The notes under the pieces: model-generated | Databases searched by the model: none | Told to the model about the DNA's origin: nothing | Seen by the model: only the letters and a program-made list of their open reading frames with translations | In this document: positions 15,710 through 24,020 of the stretch, one piece after another | How positions within the stretch are numbered: position 1 is the first letter of the stretch | Layout: the number at the start of each line of letters is the position of its first letter | Program-made: the position numbers and the translations under genes | From: Brooklawnia sp937867175 | Lineage (GTDB): Bacteria > Actinomycetota > Actinomycetes > Propionibacteriales > Propionibacteriaceae | DNA: 64,000 nucleotides | Direction: 5' to 3' | Assembly (NCBI GenBank): GCA_036821905.1 | Contig: DAISIR010000001.1 | Location: 260,913 to 324,912 of the forward strand

Positions 15710-17267
15710 GCCTGCCTTCAACGACAACACGTTGGCGATCGCGTACTACCGCTACTCCTCAGCTGCTCAGAACGAGGCGTCGATCGATCAGCAGCGTGAG
15801 CTTGCGCACAGGTGGGCAGATAGCCGAGGCCTGACGATCGTGCGCGAGTACGACGACCCGGCCAAGACCGGCACCAACACGAACCGGCCGGGGTTCCAGC
15901 AGATGATGCGCGAGATCGACGAGATCAAGCCCGCGTACCTGGTGATGTGGAAGAACGACCGGCTGGGGCGCAACGTCATGGACGTGCTGAGCGCCAAGCA
16001 GGCGATCCGGGCGGCAGGCTGCCAGCTCCATTACATCGAGGGTGTGTCCCCCAACGAGGACGACCCGGACACGTTCCTGGTCGAGCTGCTGATGGACGGC
16101 ATGGCGGCGCACTACTCGACCAGCCTGTCGCGCAACATCAAGCGCGGGGTGAACTACAACGCGGAGCGGGCGCTGGCCAACGGTAGGAAGATCTTCGGGT
16201 TCCAGATCGGCGCCGACAAGCGATACGAGCTCGACCCGGTCACAGCACCCGTTGTCGCGCAGATGTTCGACGATTACGCCCGCGGCAAGCCGATGCAGCG
16301 GATCGCCGATGAGCTCAACGCCGCCGGGATGAGGACCACCACGGGCTACAAGTTCTCACCCAAGACCCTGAACAAGTTGCTCAAGAGCAGGGCCTACGTC
16401 GGCGAATACTCCTACGCCGGGCACGTGGTGGAAGGCGGCATGCCGAGGATCGTCGACGACGCGACCTTCGCAGAGGTGCAGAAGAAGTTCGCGCTGAACA
16501 AGCGGATGGGTGCCAAGTCGAAGGAGCAGCTGGCGGCACTGGGTGACGAGGCGCCGGACTATTGGCTGACCGGCAAGATGTTCTGCGCGCTGTGCGGCGA
16601 ACGGATGGCAGGGGTCTCGGGTACCTCGAAGACCGGGCGCAAGTACCGGTATTACTACTGCTTGGCGCAGCGCAAGGGGAAGTGCCGAGCTCGGTCAGTG
16701 CGCAAGGACGACATCGAAGAGCAAGTCGTGAGCGTCGTGGAAGGCTTCCTCAATAACAGCGAGATGCTGGCCTCCCTGGCGGTCGACATGGCTGCGCACT
16801 ACCGCCAGACCCAGACGAGGGACCAGGGCATCCTGGAAGGCCTGGAGGCCCGCAGGAAGGACGTCGAGGGGAAGCTGGCCAACTTCGTCAAGGCCATCGC
16901 CATGGGGATCATGAACGAGTCCACGGCCGAGGCCATGGCTTCGTTGGAGGAGCAGAAGAAGGAGCTCGACGCTGCCATCCAGGCCGAGAACGTGAAGGTG
17001 GCGCTGTTCGAGGACGAGACGTCGATCGGCGCGTTCTACCGGCGATTCGCCCACGCGACGATGGACACGGCAGAGACGAGAGACCTGCTGTTCGACTACT
17101 TCGTCGACAAGATCTTCGTGGGGGCCGGCTCGCTGACGATCGCGTCGTGGTTCTTCAGCGGGGCTAACGAGATCACGTTCGAGGATCTCGCCGAGGCTCA
17201 ACAGGTGGGGGAAGTGCTGAACGTAGAGTTCAACACTTCCCCCCGAGGTGGAGGTGGCGGGAATTGA
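15699..17267 (+). CDS. Large serine recombinase (island integrase)
   Basis: 522 aa from the ATG at 15699; an upstream ATG at 15672 lies inside xre. The resolvase domain starts at once, with catalytic Ser20 in AYYRYSSAAQ and MWKNDRLGRNVMD later. Then come a recombinase domain (about 160-270), a zinc ribbon with CALCGERMAG and YYYCLAQRKGKC, and a coiled coil at about 375-430. This is the standard layout for site-specific integration and excision. Its last residues (SPRGGGGGN) are encoded by the 3' end of ssrA on the opposite strand. This suggests the gene was placed against ssrA by integration, although the exact att core is not resolved. Confidence 0.92.
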   Translation: MRSRPAFNDNTLAIAYYRYSSAAQNEASIDQQRELAHRWADSRGLTIVREYDDPAKTGTNTNRPGFQQMMREIDEIKPAYLVMWKNDRLGRNVMDVLSAKQAIRAAGCQLHYIEGVSPNEDDPDTFLVELLMDGMAAHYSTSLSRNIKRGVNYNAERALANGRKIFGFQIGADKRYELDPVTAPVVAQMFDDYARGKPMQRIADELNAAGMRTTTGYKFSPKTLNKLLKSRAYVGEYSYAGHVVEGGMPRIVDDATFAEVQKKFALNKRMGAKSKEQLAALGDEAPDYWLTGKMFCALCGERMAGVSGTSKTGRKYRYYYCLAQRKGKCRARSVRKDDIEEQVVSVVEGFLNNSEMLASLAVDMAAHYRQTQTRDQGILEGLEARRKDVEGKLANFVKAIAMGIMNESTAEAMASLEEQKKELDAAIQAENVKVALFEDETSIGAFYRRFAHATMDTAETRDLLFDYFVDKIFVGAGSLTIASWFFSGANEITFEDLAEAQQVGEVLNVEFNTSPRGGGGGN

Positions 17268-17614
17268 ACCCGCGTCCTGACGAGGCGGACCAGACATTCT
17301 CCGGGTGCAGCTGACAGATCGTTTTGCTTGGCCCCTGCACTCACGTCAGCATGTTGCAGACAGGCCCAGCTCGGTTTGAGTCCCGATCAGCCCTCCGAGC
17401 TGGAGCTGATCAGCGAGCCTCCTTGATTAGGCCAGGAACCGGACGGAAGGCTACATCCGGGCTGACCCTTCGGTCACTGCTCAGGCAGCGAGAGCGAAGT
17501 CAGTGCGCTTTGAGTTGGCACTTATTGGTTCCCAAGGAACATTTACGAGATGACCTTGGATTCTCGACCCGCTTCTCCTGGAACTACCATCTCCAGTCGA
17601 AACCAGTCACCCCC
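17246..17614 (-). ncRNA. ssrA: tmRNA
   Basis: Single-piece tmRNA of about 369 nt. The 5' GGGGGUG pairs with 3' CACCUCC as acceptor stem, with the G3:U pair read by alanyl-tRNA synthetase. The T-arm is GCGGG-TTCAATT-CCCGC. The 5' domain begins GGGGGTGACTGGTTTCGACT, typical of the family. The mRNA part at 17519-17481 reads GCC AAC TCA AAG... and gives tag ANSKRTDFALAA followed by TGA. After the discriminator A come CC and then T, so the CCA end is not fully encoded. It rescues stalled ribosomes together with SmpB (18473-18955). Confidence 0.95.
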
Positions 17615-17704
17615 CTGTTCAGTTGTCAGTGATACAACGATAGCTGATCGCCGAAAATTCCTTGTAACGGGTGCTCGGCGAACGGGGCTCGCTGCGTTGG
17701 AGTG

Positions 17705-18367
17705 TCAGCGTCCGCTCGGGTCGAGCGGGGTGACCTTCGTGATCTTGGTGAGCGGGTTGGTCCAGTCTTGACCGTTGCCAGCTTTCACCGCGCCAGCGAT
17801 GGTCAGGCCGAGCCAGCCAAGCCAGACCAAACCCATCAGGTTGCCCAAGCCGAGGATTCCGAAAACGATGGCGGCCGCCACGAAGACGCCACCCGCGATC
17901 AGCTGGTAGTTGAACGCCTTGGCGGCCTCCCTGCGCAACACGCTGCCAGGACGTGTGGACGAGTGGACGATCAGTGGACCGAAGATCCAGGTGAGCGCGC
18001 CGGACAAGTGGGTCAGAGTCGCGTTCCGCTGGCTGTCGCCCCCGGGGAACACGGGCATCCGCGCCGCCTGCGGGTTCTGCGGACCGTATCCGCGCTGGTA
18101 CTGCTCGCCCATTCGGATCATCGCCTGATTGAGCGGAGCAGGGATGTTCTGGATCGCCGCGAACAACTGGTCGGCGCGAGTCGCATTCATCGCGCGAGTG
18201 AAGCGCTGTTCGAAATCGGTGGTGGTGATCCGGCCCTCGCGGTGCGCCTGGTGCAACAACCGCTCCGCACGATCACGTTCAGCCTCGGAGACCGGGGCGT
18301 CCGGAGCCGGGTATCGGTTGGTCGGCTGCGAGTTGTTCAACAAGGGCCACTGCGAATCGTTCGTCAT
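17705..18367 (-). CDS. DUF1707 membrane protein with C-terminal DUF4870-like region
   Basis: 220 aa from the ATG at 18367 behind GGAGG. A DUF1707 domain at about residues 20-75 has the family pattern VSEAERDRAERLLHQAHREG, then ITTTDFEQRFTRAMNA. A linker rich in Gln, Tyr and Pro follows. The C-terminal 100 residues hold two or three membrane helices (LTHLSGALTWIFGPLIVH, LIAGGVFVAAAIVFGILGL), resembling DUF4870. The function is unknown. It lies between ssrA and smpB, which are normally close, so it may share their transcription. Confidence 0.8.
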   Translation of the reverse strand: MTNDSQWPLLNNSQPTNRYPAPDAPVSEAERDRAERLLHQAHREGRITTTDFEQRFTRAMNATRADQLFAAIQNIPAPLNQAMIRMGEQYQRGYGPQNPQAARMPVFPGGDSQRNATLTHLSGALTWIFGPLIVHSSTRPGSVLRREAAKAFNYQLIAGGVFVAAAIVFGILGLGNLMGLVWLGWLGLTIAGAVKAGNGQDWTNPLTKITKVTPLDPSGR

Positions 18368-18472
18368 GCCCTCCATTATCGCCCCGGCGGCAGCATCCAC
18401 TATCGGCCATCGCACCCAGGCACCCCTTGGCAAACCCCGAAGGACGCACCAGCCGGCGACGACCCGAACCGT

Positions 18473-18955
18473 TCAGCGGCGTCCCCGGCGGCGCTCGGAC
18501 AGCTCCCGTTCCACATCACGGCGGGCGTCCCGCTCTGCGATTGTCTGGCGCTTGTCCCAGTCCTTCTTGCCGGTGGCCACGGCCAGTTCGACCTTGGCGT
18601 ACCCGTCGGAGAAGTAGATCGACAGCGGCACTAGCGTGCGTCCCGAATCGCCCACCTGCCGTTCCAGCTTGACGATCTGGTTCCGGTGCAGCAGCAGCTT
18701 GCGATTGCGCTTCGCCGCATGATTGCTGAAGGTGCCGAACTCGTACTCGGGGATGTGCGCGTTGCGCAGCCAGACCTCGCCGTTGTCGATGGTGGCGAAC
18801 GCGTCGACCAAGGACGCCCGGCCGGCCCGCAGCGACTTCACCTCAGTGCCGGTGAGCACCATGCCGGCCTCAACCCGCTCGCCGATGTGGTAGTCGTGCA
18901 GCGCCTTCTTGTTGCGCGCAACCACCTTCTGGCCCTTTTCGCGTGGCATCGGCAC
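18473..18955 (-). CDS. smpB: SsrA-binding protein SmpB
   Basis: 160 aa OB-fold protein with family landmarks: VVARNKKALHDYHI at the start, GMVLTGTEVKSLRAGRASL, VWLRNAHIPEYEFG, and the C-terminal basic GKKDWDKRQTIAERDARRDVE that enters the ribosomal A site. It binds the tRNA-like domain of tmRNA and delivers it to stalled ribosomes. ssrA lies about 860 bases downstream on the same strand. Two close ATGs (MPMPRE) are possible starts. Confidence 0.96.
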   Translation of the reverse strand: MPMPREKGQKVVARNKKALHDYHIGERVEAGMVLTGTEVKSLRAGRASLVDAFATIDNGEVWLRNAHIPEYEFGTFSNHAAKRNRKLLLHRNQIVKLERQVGDSGRTLVPLSIYFSDGYAKVELAVATGKKDWDKRQTIAERDARRDVERELSERRRGRR

Positions 18956-19193
18956 TCCTGAGTTCGTGGTTGCGGGACGCAGAAGCCCCGAGGGTCAAGC
19001 CTACCAAGGCGACCCGCGAGGCCCTGCGTCCCGGCCGACGGCGACTCCCACAAGGACTCGTCGCCCGCCGTGGCAGGCCTTTCCGATAGTGGCGGCGTCG
19101 GTCGATATTGTCTAGCCGTGCTCGCCGGGTGCTGGGCGGCCACGGGATCGCAGCTGGCGCTTGAATGGACCAGGCTCGGAGGAGGGGGGTGCG

Positions 19194-20693
19194 ATGGTGC
19201 ACGTAACACCGGAGACTCATCGGGGCCCATCGCAGACTGGGTCAGCTCACGCGTGGCTGCCGATCGCAGTCGGACTGTTGGCCATTGCGGTGGCGGGGTG
19301 GAAGATTTGGGTTCCGGGAATGTGGCACGACGAGGTGGCGACCCTGGTGGCGGCCGACCGAAGCTTGGGGTCACTCGCCAGGATGCTGCGCGAGGTCGAC
19401 GCGGTTCATGGCCTCTACTACGCCATCATGAATGGGTGGGTCAATCTGGCGGGGACCAGCGCGTTTGCGCTGCGACTACCGTCTACGCTGGCGGTCGGGG
19501 GCACCGCAGCCGTCATGACGGCCCTGGGGCAGCGCGAATGGGGGGCGGTGGCTGGCACCGTTGCGGGGCTGGCGTCGGTCGCCATCCCGCGTTCACTCTG
19601 GTTGGCGACGGAGGCGAGGTCCTACGCCATCGCCACGTTCCTGGTAGCGCTGATGGTCTACACGTTCTGGCGCGCCCTACAACAAACCCGACTCGGCTGG
19701 TGGGCCGCGTATGCCGGGGTAGCCGGCCTCGCGATTCTTGCCTTCATGTACAGCGTGCTCGTCCTGCCGGCCCTCGCCATGGCCGCATGGGCTGTGGGCT
19801 GGGGTGAGCGCCAAGGACGCCGGTTCTGGGTGGCCACAGCCGCCGCAGGGCTCGCTGGTTCGCCGATGGTACTGATGGCGATCACCCAACGCCAGCAGGT
19901 TGGGTGGCTCACGCCGGTTCTCTTGAGTCGACTGCACCGAGAACTGAGCTCGGCCTTCTTGACCGGGACGAAGAACGGGCTCGTGTACGTCTGGTGGGTC
20001 TTTCTCGGTAGCTGTGCGCTGACGTGGCTGGTCGCAATCTGTCGGCAGGGACGTCGAGAGCGTGGTCTGTTCGTGCTGGCCACCGGATGGCTGGCCATCC
20101 CCTTGACCGCGCTCTTGACAGTCAGCTTGGTGGTGCCCTTGTGGACGCCACGGTACGGATCGATCTGCGTTCCGGCCCTTGCCCTGTTCGTTGCCGGGGC
20201 AGTCGCTGCTCTCGGGGCCCGCGTCTGGCAGGCGATCGTGGTGTCGGTGATCCTGGCCCTACTCGCCTGTCAGTCTTGGCATGCGCATCGGCTGCCGAAC
20301 GCCAAGGACACCCTGCTGGACGTGGCTGCGATCGTCTCCCAGGTCCGTCAGCCAGGCGATGTGGTCTGGTTCGTCGCACGTCCCGCCGGTTCTGACCGGA
20401 CCCCTCGGATCGTGCGCTACGCCTACCCGGAGGCCTTCACGGGGATGGCGGACCTCACTCTCGACCGGCCCTTCGAAGACTCGGGCACGTTGTTCGAGAC
20501 CGAGAAACCTCTCACCGAAGTGCAGCAGCAACTCGCAGGTGTTGACCGGCTCGTCGGCGTCATGTATTGGCCAGCCGACTTCTCCGAGGACTTTGCCGAG
20601 GCCGACCTCGCCAAACTCGCCCAGTTCGGCCTGGTCGAGACCGACCACCGCGTGGCAGGGCGCTGGACGGTGATCGTCATGGAGCGCGCCTGA
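19194..20693 (+). CDS. GT-C-type membrane glycosyltransferase
   Basis: 499 aa from the ATG at 19194 after GGAGGAGGGG. About ten membrane helices are followed by a C-terminal soluble domain from about residue 375. The first loop has an acidic pair in MWHDEVATLVAAD, as in GT-C enzymes (PMT/ArnT-like) that use polyprenyl-phosphate sugars. A basic loop, LWLATEARSYAI, is also family-like. Substrate unknown; cell-wall or lipoglycan mannosylation is plausible. It is alone on the plus strand between smpB and the ftsEX cluster, so it looks inserted into a conserved block. Confidence 0.75.
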   Translation: MVHVTPETHRGPSQTGSAHAWLPIAVGLLAIAVAGWKIWVPGMWHDEVATLVAADRSLGSLARMLREVDAVHGLYYAIMNGWVNLAGTSAFALRLPSTLAVGGTAAVMTALGQREWGAVAGTVAGLASVAIPRSLWLATEARSYAIATFLVALMVYTFWRALQQTRLGWWAAYAGVAGLAILAFMYSVLVLPALAMAAWAVGWGERQGRRFWVATAAAGLAGSPMVLMAITQRQQVGWLTPVLLSRLHRELSSAFLTGTKNGLVYVWWVFLGSCALTWLVAICRQGRRERGLFVLATGWLAIPLTALLTVSLVVPLWTPRYGSICVPALALFVAGAVAALGARVWQAIVVSVILALLACQSWHAHRLPNAKDTLLDVAAIVSQVRQPGDVVWFVARPAGSDRTPRIVRYAYPEAFTGMADLTLDRPFEDSGTLFETEKPLTEVQQQLAGVDRLVGVMYWPADFSEDFAEADLAKLAQFGLVETDHRVAGRWTVIVMERA

Positions 20694-20703
20694 ACGGACC
20701 GGA

Positions 20704-22107
20704 TCACAGATAGTTGATCGGGTTGCTGACCTGCCCGTTGATCCAGACCTGGAAGTGCAGATGGCAGCCGGTCGACAGGCCGGTGGTCCCGATGTAGCCG
20801 ATCACCTGCCCACGGCTTACCCACTGCCCCGTGCTGACGATGTAGCTGGACATGTGGTTGTATCCCGTGCTCACCTGCACACCACCGACCCAACCGTTGT
20901 CGAGCACGACCCGGTTGCCCCAGCCACCGCTCGACGCCGTCGGAACCGTCTGAATCACCGTGCCGTCAGCCGCCGCATAGACCGCGGTATTGCACGAGGC
21001 ACCGATGTCGAGTCCGTCATGCAGTTCGCTGTAGCCAAGCACCGGGTTGGTTCGATAGCCGAAGTGCGAGGTGTAGGGCCCATTGGCCGGCATCGCCAAC
21101 GGGAACCCCGACGACACTGCTGCGGCAGCCGGCTCGCTCGCCGCCGAGGAGTAGGACTGCTGGGCGGCGCTGGCGGCCGCTTGCCGAGCAGCCTCTGCGG
21201 CTGCGGCTGCGGCGGCGGCCTGCCGGGCGGCCTCCGCGGCACGTTCGGCGTTGCGCTGCTGGATGCGCTGGGTGACGGTATCCATCTCAGCCTGCATGGC
21301 ATCATTGTTGGCGCGCTCATCGGCCAAGACCTTTGAAGCCGCCGCCTCGGCGGCCTCGTTGGCGGCAAGCAACTCAGAGACCTTGGCGGCTGCCTCATCG
21401 GCTGCTCGCTCGGCGGCCTGGGTGACGGCCAGATGTGCAGCGGCTGCCTCGCGCACCACCCGGGCCCGATCCTCCAGGTTCGCCATCAGCGTCTGGTCGT
21501 TCTGCAGCTGCAACTGCATCTGGGTGAGCCGGTTCACCTCAGAGGCGTTGGCGTTGTAGAGCGTCGACGCCCACTGGACGCGCGAGCTCACGTCGCCAGC
21601 GTCCGCGGTATCGACGAACAGCATGCCGATCGACAGCATCGCGGCGTTTTGCTGATGGGTGGTCCGCATGTCGACAACGGCCTTGGTCTTCTGGGCGGCG
21701 ACGCCCTGCTGGCCGGCCGCAACCGCGTCCTGCGCCAGCGTCAGCGCCTGTTCCGCGTCGAACAGTTCTGTGGCCTTCTGGGCGTCCACCTGCGCTGCGG
21801 CGTCGCGTTCGCTGGTAGCCCGGGCCAGCACTGCTCTGGCGTCGGCCAGTGCTGTTCGGGACTGGGAGACCTGAGCGGTTGCGGCGTCCAGTTCTACGCT
21901 GTAGCCCGAGATCGCGGTATTCGAGTTGGCAATCCGGCCCTGCAGGGCGGACTGCTGGTCGTCCAGGTCATCGGCGGCGGCCGGCAGCATCGGTTGCCAC
22001 AGCGCGCCGACGAGGACCAAGGTGGCCAAGCGCAACGGCCACCCCCGGCCACGGATCGGATTGGCGTTTCTCGAGACAGGTCCAGCATTGGTCAGCCCTC
22101 GAGCCAC
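20704..22107 (-). CDS. Secreted peptidoglycan hydrolase with coiled coil and M23 (LytM) domain
   Basis: 467 aa from the GTG at 22107 (AGGGAG seven bases upstream; GTG at 22113 is an alternative). There is a signal peptide with basic stretch and hydrophobic core (LRLATLVLVGALWQ) cut near PAAADD. A long Ala/Gln-rich coiled coil covers about 40-320. The C-terminal M23 domain has zinc ligands HDGLD and HLHFQVW plus SHFGYRTNPVLGY. Ten bases after ftsX, it is the likely hydrolase activated by FtsEX through the coiled coil, like EnvC, PcsB or RipC. Confidence 0.88.
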   Translation of the reverse strand: MARGLTNAGPVSRNANPIRGRGWPLRLATLVLVGALWQPMLPAAADDLDDQQSALQGRIANSNTAISGYSVELDAATAQVSQSRTALADARAVLARATSERDAAAQVDAQKATELFDAEQALTLAQDAVAAGQQGVAAQKTKAVVDMRTTHQQNAAMLSIGMLFVDTADAGDVSSRVQWASTLYNANASEVNRLTQMQLQLQNDQTLMANLEDRARVVREAAAAHLAVTQAAERAADEAAAKVSELLAANEAAEAAASKVLADERANNDAMQAEMDTVTQRIQQRNAERAAEAARQAAAAAAAAEAARQAAASAAQQSYSSAASEPAAAAVSSGFPLAMPANGPYTSHFGYRTNPVLGYSELHDGLDIGASCNTAVYAAADGTVIQTVPTASSGGWGNRVVLDNGWVGGVQVSTGYNHMSSYIVSTGQWVSRGQVIGYIGTTGLSTGCHLHFQVWINGQVSNPINYL

Positions 22108-22123
22108 GGTCACACTCCCTTGT

Positions 22124-23038
22124 TCAGACGCGCAGGTACCTACGTGTAGTGATCAACGTGGGCACAATAGACAGCACAACCGCGACAATGGCAACCAACC
22201 CGACGGCCATCCACGCGTCCCCCCAAGTAATCCAAGGTAAAGCCTTGATTGAGACTTTAGCGTTACGTTCGATGAGGAACTCATAGGAACCGAACACGAC
22301 GATGGCGGACAAGATCGTGCTGACGACCCCCGCAAAAAGGGCCTCCAACAGGAACGGCAGCATGATGTAGACGTTGGACGCACCAACCAGCCTCATGATT
22401 CCGATCTCCCGACGCCGGGTGAACGCCGACATGCGAATGGTGTTGCCGATCTGCAACATGGCGGCCACCAAGAGCAGGGCAGCCATGCCCATCGTCCCCC
22501 ACTTGAGGCCATTGAGCACGGAGAAAATGGGGTCGAGCACCTGATGGAGGTCGAGCACGTTCTGCACACCGGGCAAGCTCGACGCCTCGGCAACCACGCC
22601 TTGGTAGTTCTCAGGATCTTTCAGTTTGACGCGATAGGAATCCTGCATCTGATCGACAGTCAGCGAATCGAGCAGCGGAGAATCTGCATAGGTGCGCTGG
22701 TAATCGTCATACGCATCCTGCTTGGACTCGTAGAAAACCTCTTGGACGTCGGGGTTCTGCTCCAGTCGGGTGCGAATGTTCTCCCGCTGGACGTCGGAGG
22801 TGTCCTGCCCCGGTTCGCAGTTGCCGGATTGACTCGTGCCGGCGGAATCTTTGGTGCACAAGAAGACCGAGATCTCGATCTTGTCGTACCAGCGTCCCTT
22901 GACCCGATCGACCTCCTGGAAGGTCATCACCGAAAGACCAAACAAAGTCAGTGAGACGGTCATCGTGACGATCACCGCGATCGTCATCGACATGTTGCGC
23001 TTCAGACCCGACCAGGTCTCGCGAAAAGTGTGTCGCAT
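22124..23038 (-). CDS. ftsX: Cell-division protein FtsX
   Basis: 304 aa from the ATG at 23038. FtsX layout: a cytoplasmic start (MRHTFRETWSGLKRNMSMTI), a first helix, a large external loop at about residues 45-165 containing two Cys (FLCTKD, GNCEPG), then three helices with the conserved FTRRREIGIMRLVGAS cytoplasmic loop. It is the membrane partner of FtsE and transmits ATP-driven change to the peptidoglycan hydrolase encoded next. A longer open frame to 23173 overlaps ftsE and is not used. Confidence 0.95.
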   Translation of the reverse strand: MRHTFRETWSGLKRNMSMTIAVIVTMTVSLTLFGLSVMTFQEVDRVKGRWYDKIEISVFLCTKDSAGTSQSGNCEPGQDTSDVQRENIRTRLEQNPDVQEVFYESKQDAYDDYQRTYADSPLLDSLTVDQMQDSYRVKLKDPENYQGVVAEASSLPGVQNVLDLHQVLDPIFSVLNGLKWGTMGMAALLLVAAMLQIGNTIRMSAFTRRREIGIMRLVGASNVYIMLPFLLEALFAGVVSTILSAIVVFGSYEFLIERNAKVSIKALPWITWGDAWMAVGLVAIVAVVLSIVPTLITTRRYLRV

Positions 23039-23072
23039 TGGTTGGTGCTCTCCTCGAAAGGTTGGGTCAGGG

Positions 23073-23759
23073 TCAGGCCGTGCCGTAGACGCCCTTGGCT
23101 TGGTCGCGAACCAGATTGCCCTGGTCGAGTTCGATGACTCGGCGCCGCATCTGGTCGACGATCGTCTGGTCATGAGTGGCCATGATGATCGTGGTGTCGC
23201 GCTTGTTGATCCGGTCGAGCAGCTTCATGATGCCGACGCTGGTTTGCGGGTCGAGGTTGCCAGTGGGCTCGTCGGCGATCAGCAACTTCGGACGGTTGAC
23301 GATCGCCCGGGCAATGGCCACGCGCTGCTGCTCACCGCCCGACAACTCCTCCGGTTGGCGCCCCTCCTTGCCACTCAGGCCGACCAAGTCGATCGTCTCG
23401 GGTACCACCTGCCGAATCTCGGAGGTCGGGCGTCCCAACACCTGCAGAGCGAACGAGACATTCTCGTAGACGGTCTTGCCGGGCAGCAGCCGGAAGTCCT
23501 GGAAGACGGTGCCGATCTGGCGACGCAGCGCCGGCACCTTCCACTGGTGCAGCCGACCGAGGTCTTTGCCCAGCACGAAGATACGGCCGGAGGTGGGCCG
23601 GTACTCACGCAGGATCAGGCGCAGGAAAGTGGACTTGCCCGAGCCGGAGGTGCCCACGAGGAAGACGAACTCACCCCGATCGATCTGGAGGTTGATGTGG
23701 CGAAGCGCGGGCTTGGTCTGACCCGCGTAGATCTTCGACACGTCCTCGAATGTGATCAC
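23073..23759 (-). CDS. ftsE: Cell-division ATP-binding protein FtsE
   Basis: 228 aa from a GTG at 23759 (start ITFEDVSKIYAGQ). ABC ATPase motifs are complete: Walker A GTSGSGKST, Q-loop FQDFRLL, signature LSGGEQQRVAIARA, Walker B LLIADEPTG, H-loop MATHDQ. It pairs with FtsX, 34 bases downstream, to control septal wall hydrolysis. The order prfB-ftsE-ftsX-hydrolase-smpB is a conserved actinobacterial block. The 260-base gap before it (23760-24020) contains nothing I recognise. Confidence 0.96.
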   Translation of the reverse strand: MITFEDVSKIYAGQTKPALRHINLQIDRGEFVFLVGTSGSGKSTFLRLILREYRPTSGRIFVLGKDLGRLHQWKVPALRRQIGTVFQDFRLLPGKTVYENVSFALQVLGRPTSEIRQVVPETIDLVGLSGKEGRQPEELSGGEQQRVAIARAIVNRPKLLIADEPTGNLDPQTSVGIMKLLDRINKRDTTIIMATHDQTIVDQMRRRVIELDQGNLVRDQAKGVYGTA

Positions 23760-24020
23760 GTGACCGTCCTGTTCCTCGTGCCTATCTGAGCGCTTCCCCG
23801 CTGCACGCACCCGCGTCCGCCGGGACGCCCGGGCCCGGGCGTTTGGTCACGGGGGGCCGCGAGCGCATGGAAGCGTTTCTGAGAAATTCTCAGTCCTTGG
23901 GTGAGTCTAGGCGAACGGTCAAGTCGTTTCGGGACCGCCACGCGGGGTTTCGGCGGACGCCGGCACGAATGGGTGCATCCAGATCCCGTCTTGGACATCT
24001 TCTGCACCCACTGGCTCAGG

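Noticed and set aside
2678..17272. Shared GAACCCGC near 2682 and in the ssrA T-arm (17265-17272) as island attachment cores
   Set aside because: Eight bases of T-arm-like sequence are expected by chance. Joining the flanks across this core gives no sensible tmRNA 3' end on the phosphatase side, so it does not behave as a real att core.
17324..17632. 102-codon plus-strand frame over ssrA
   Set aside because: It lies entirely on the antisense of tmRNA, whose pairing and tag sequence are unambiguous.
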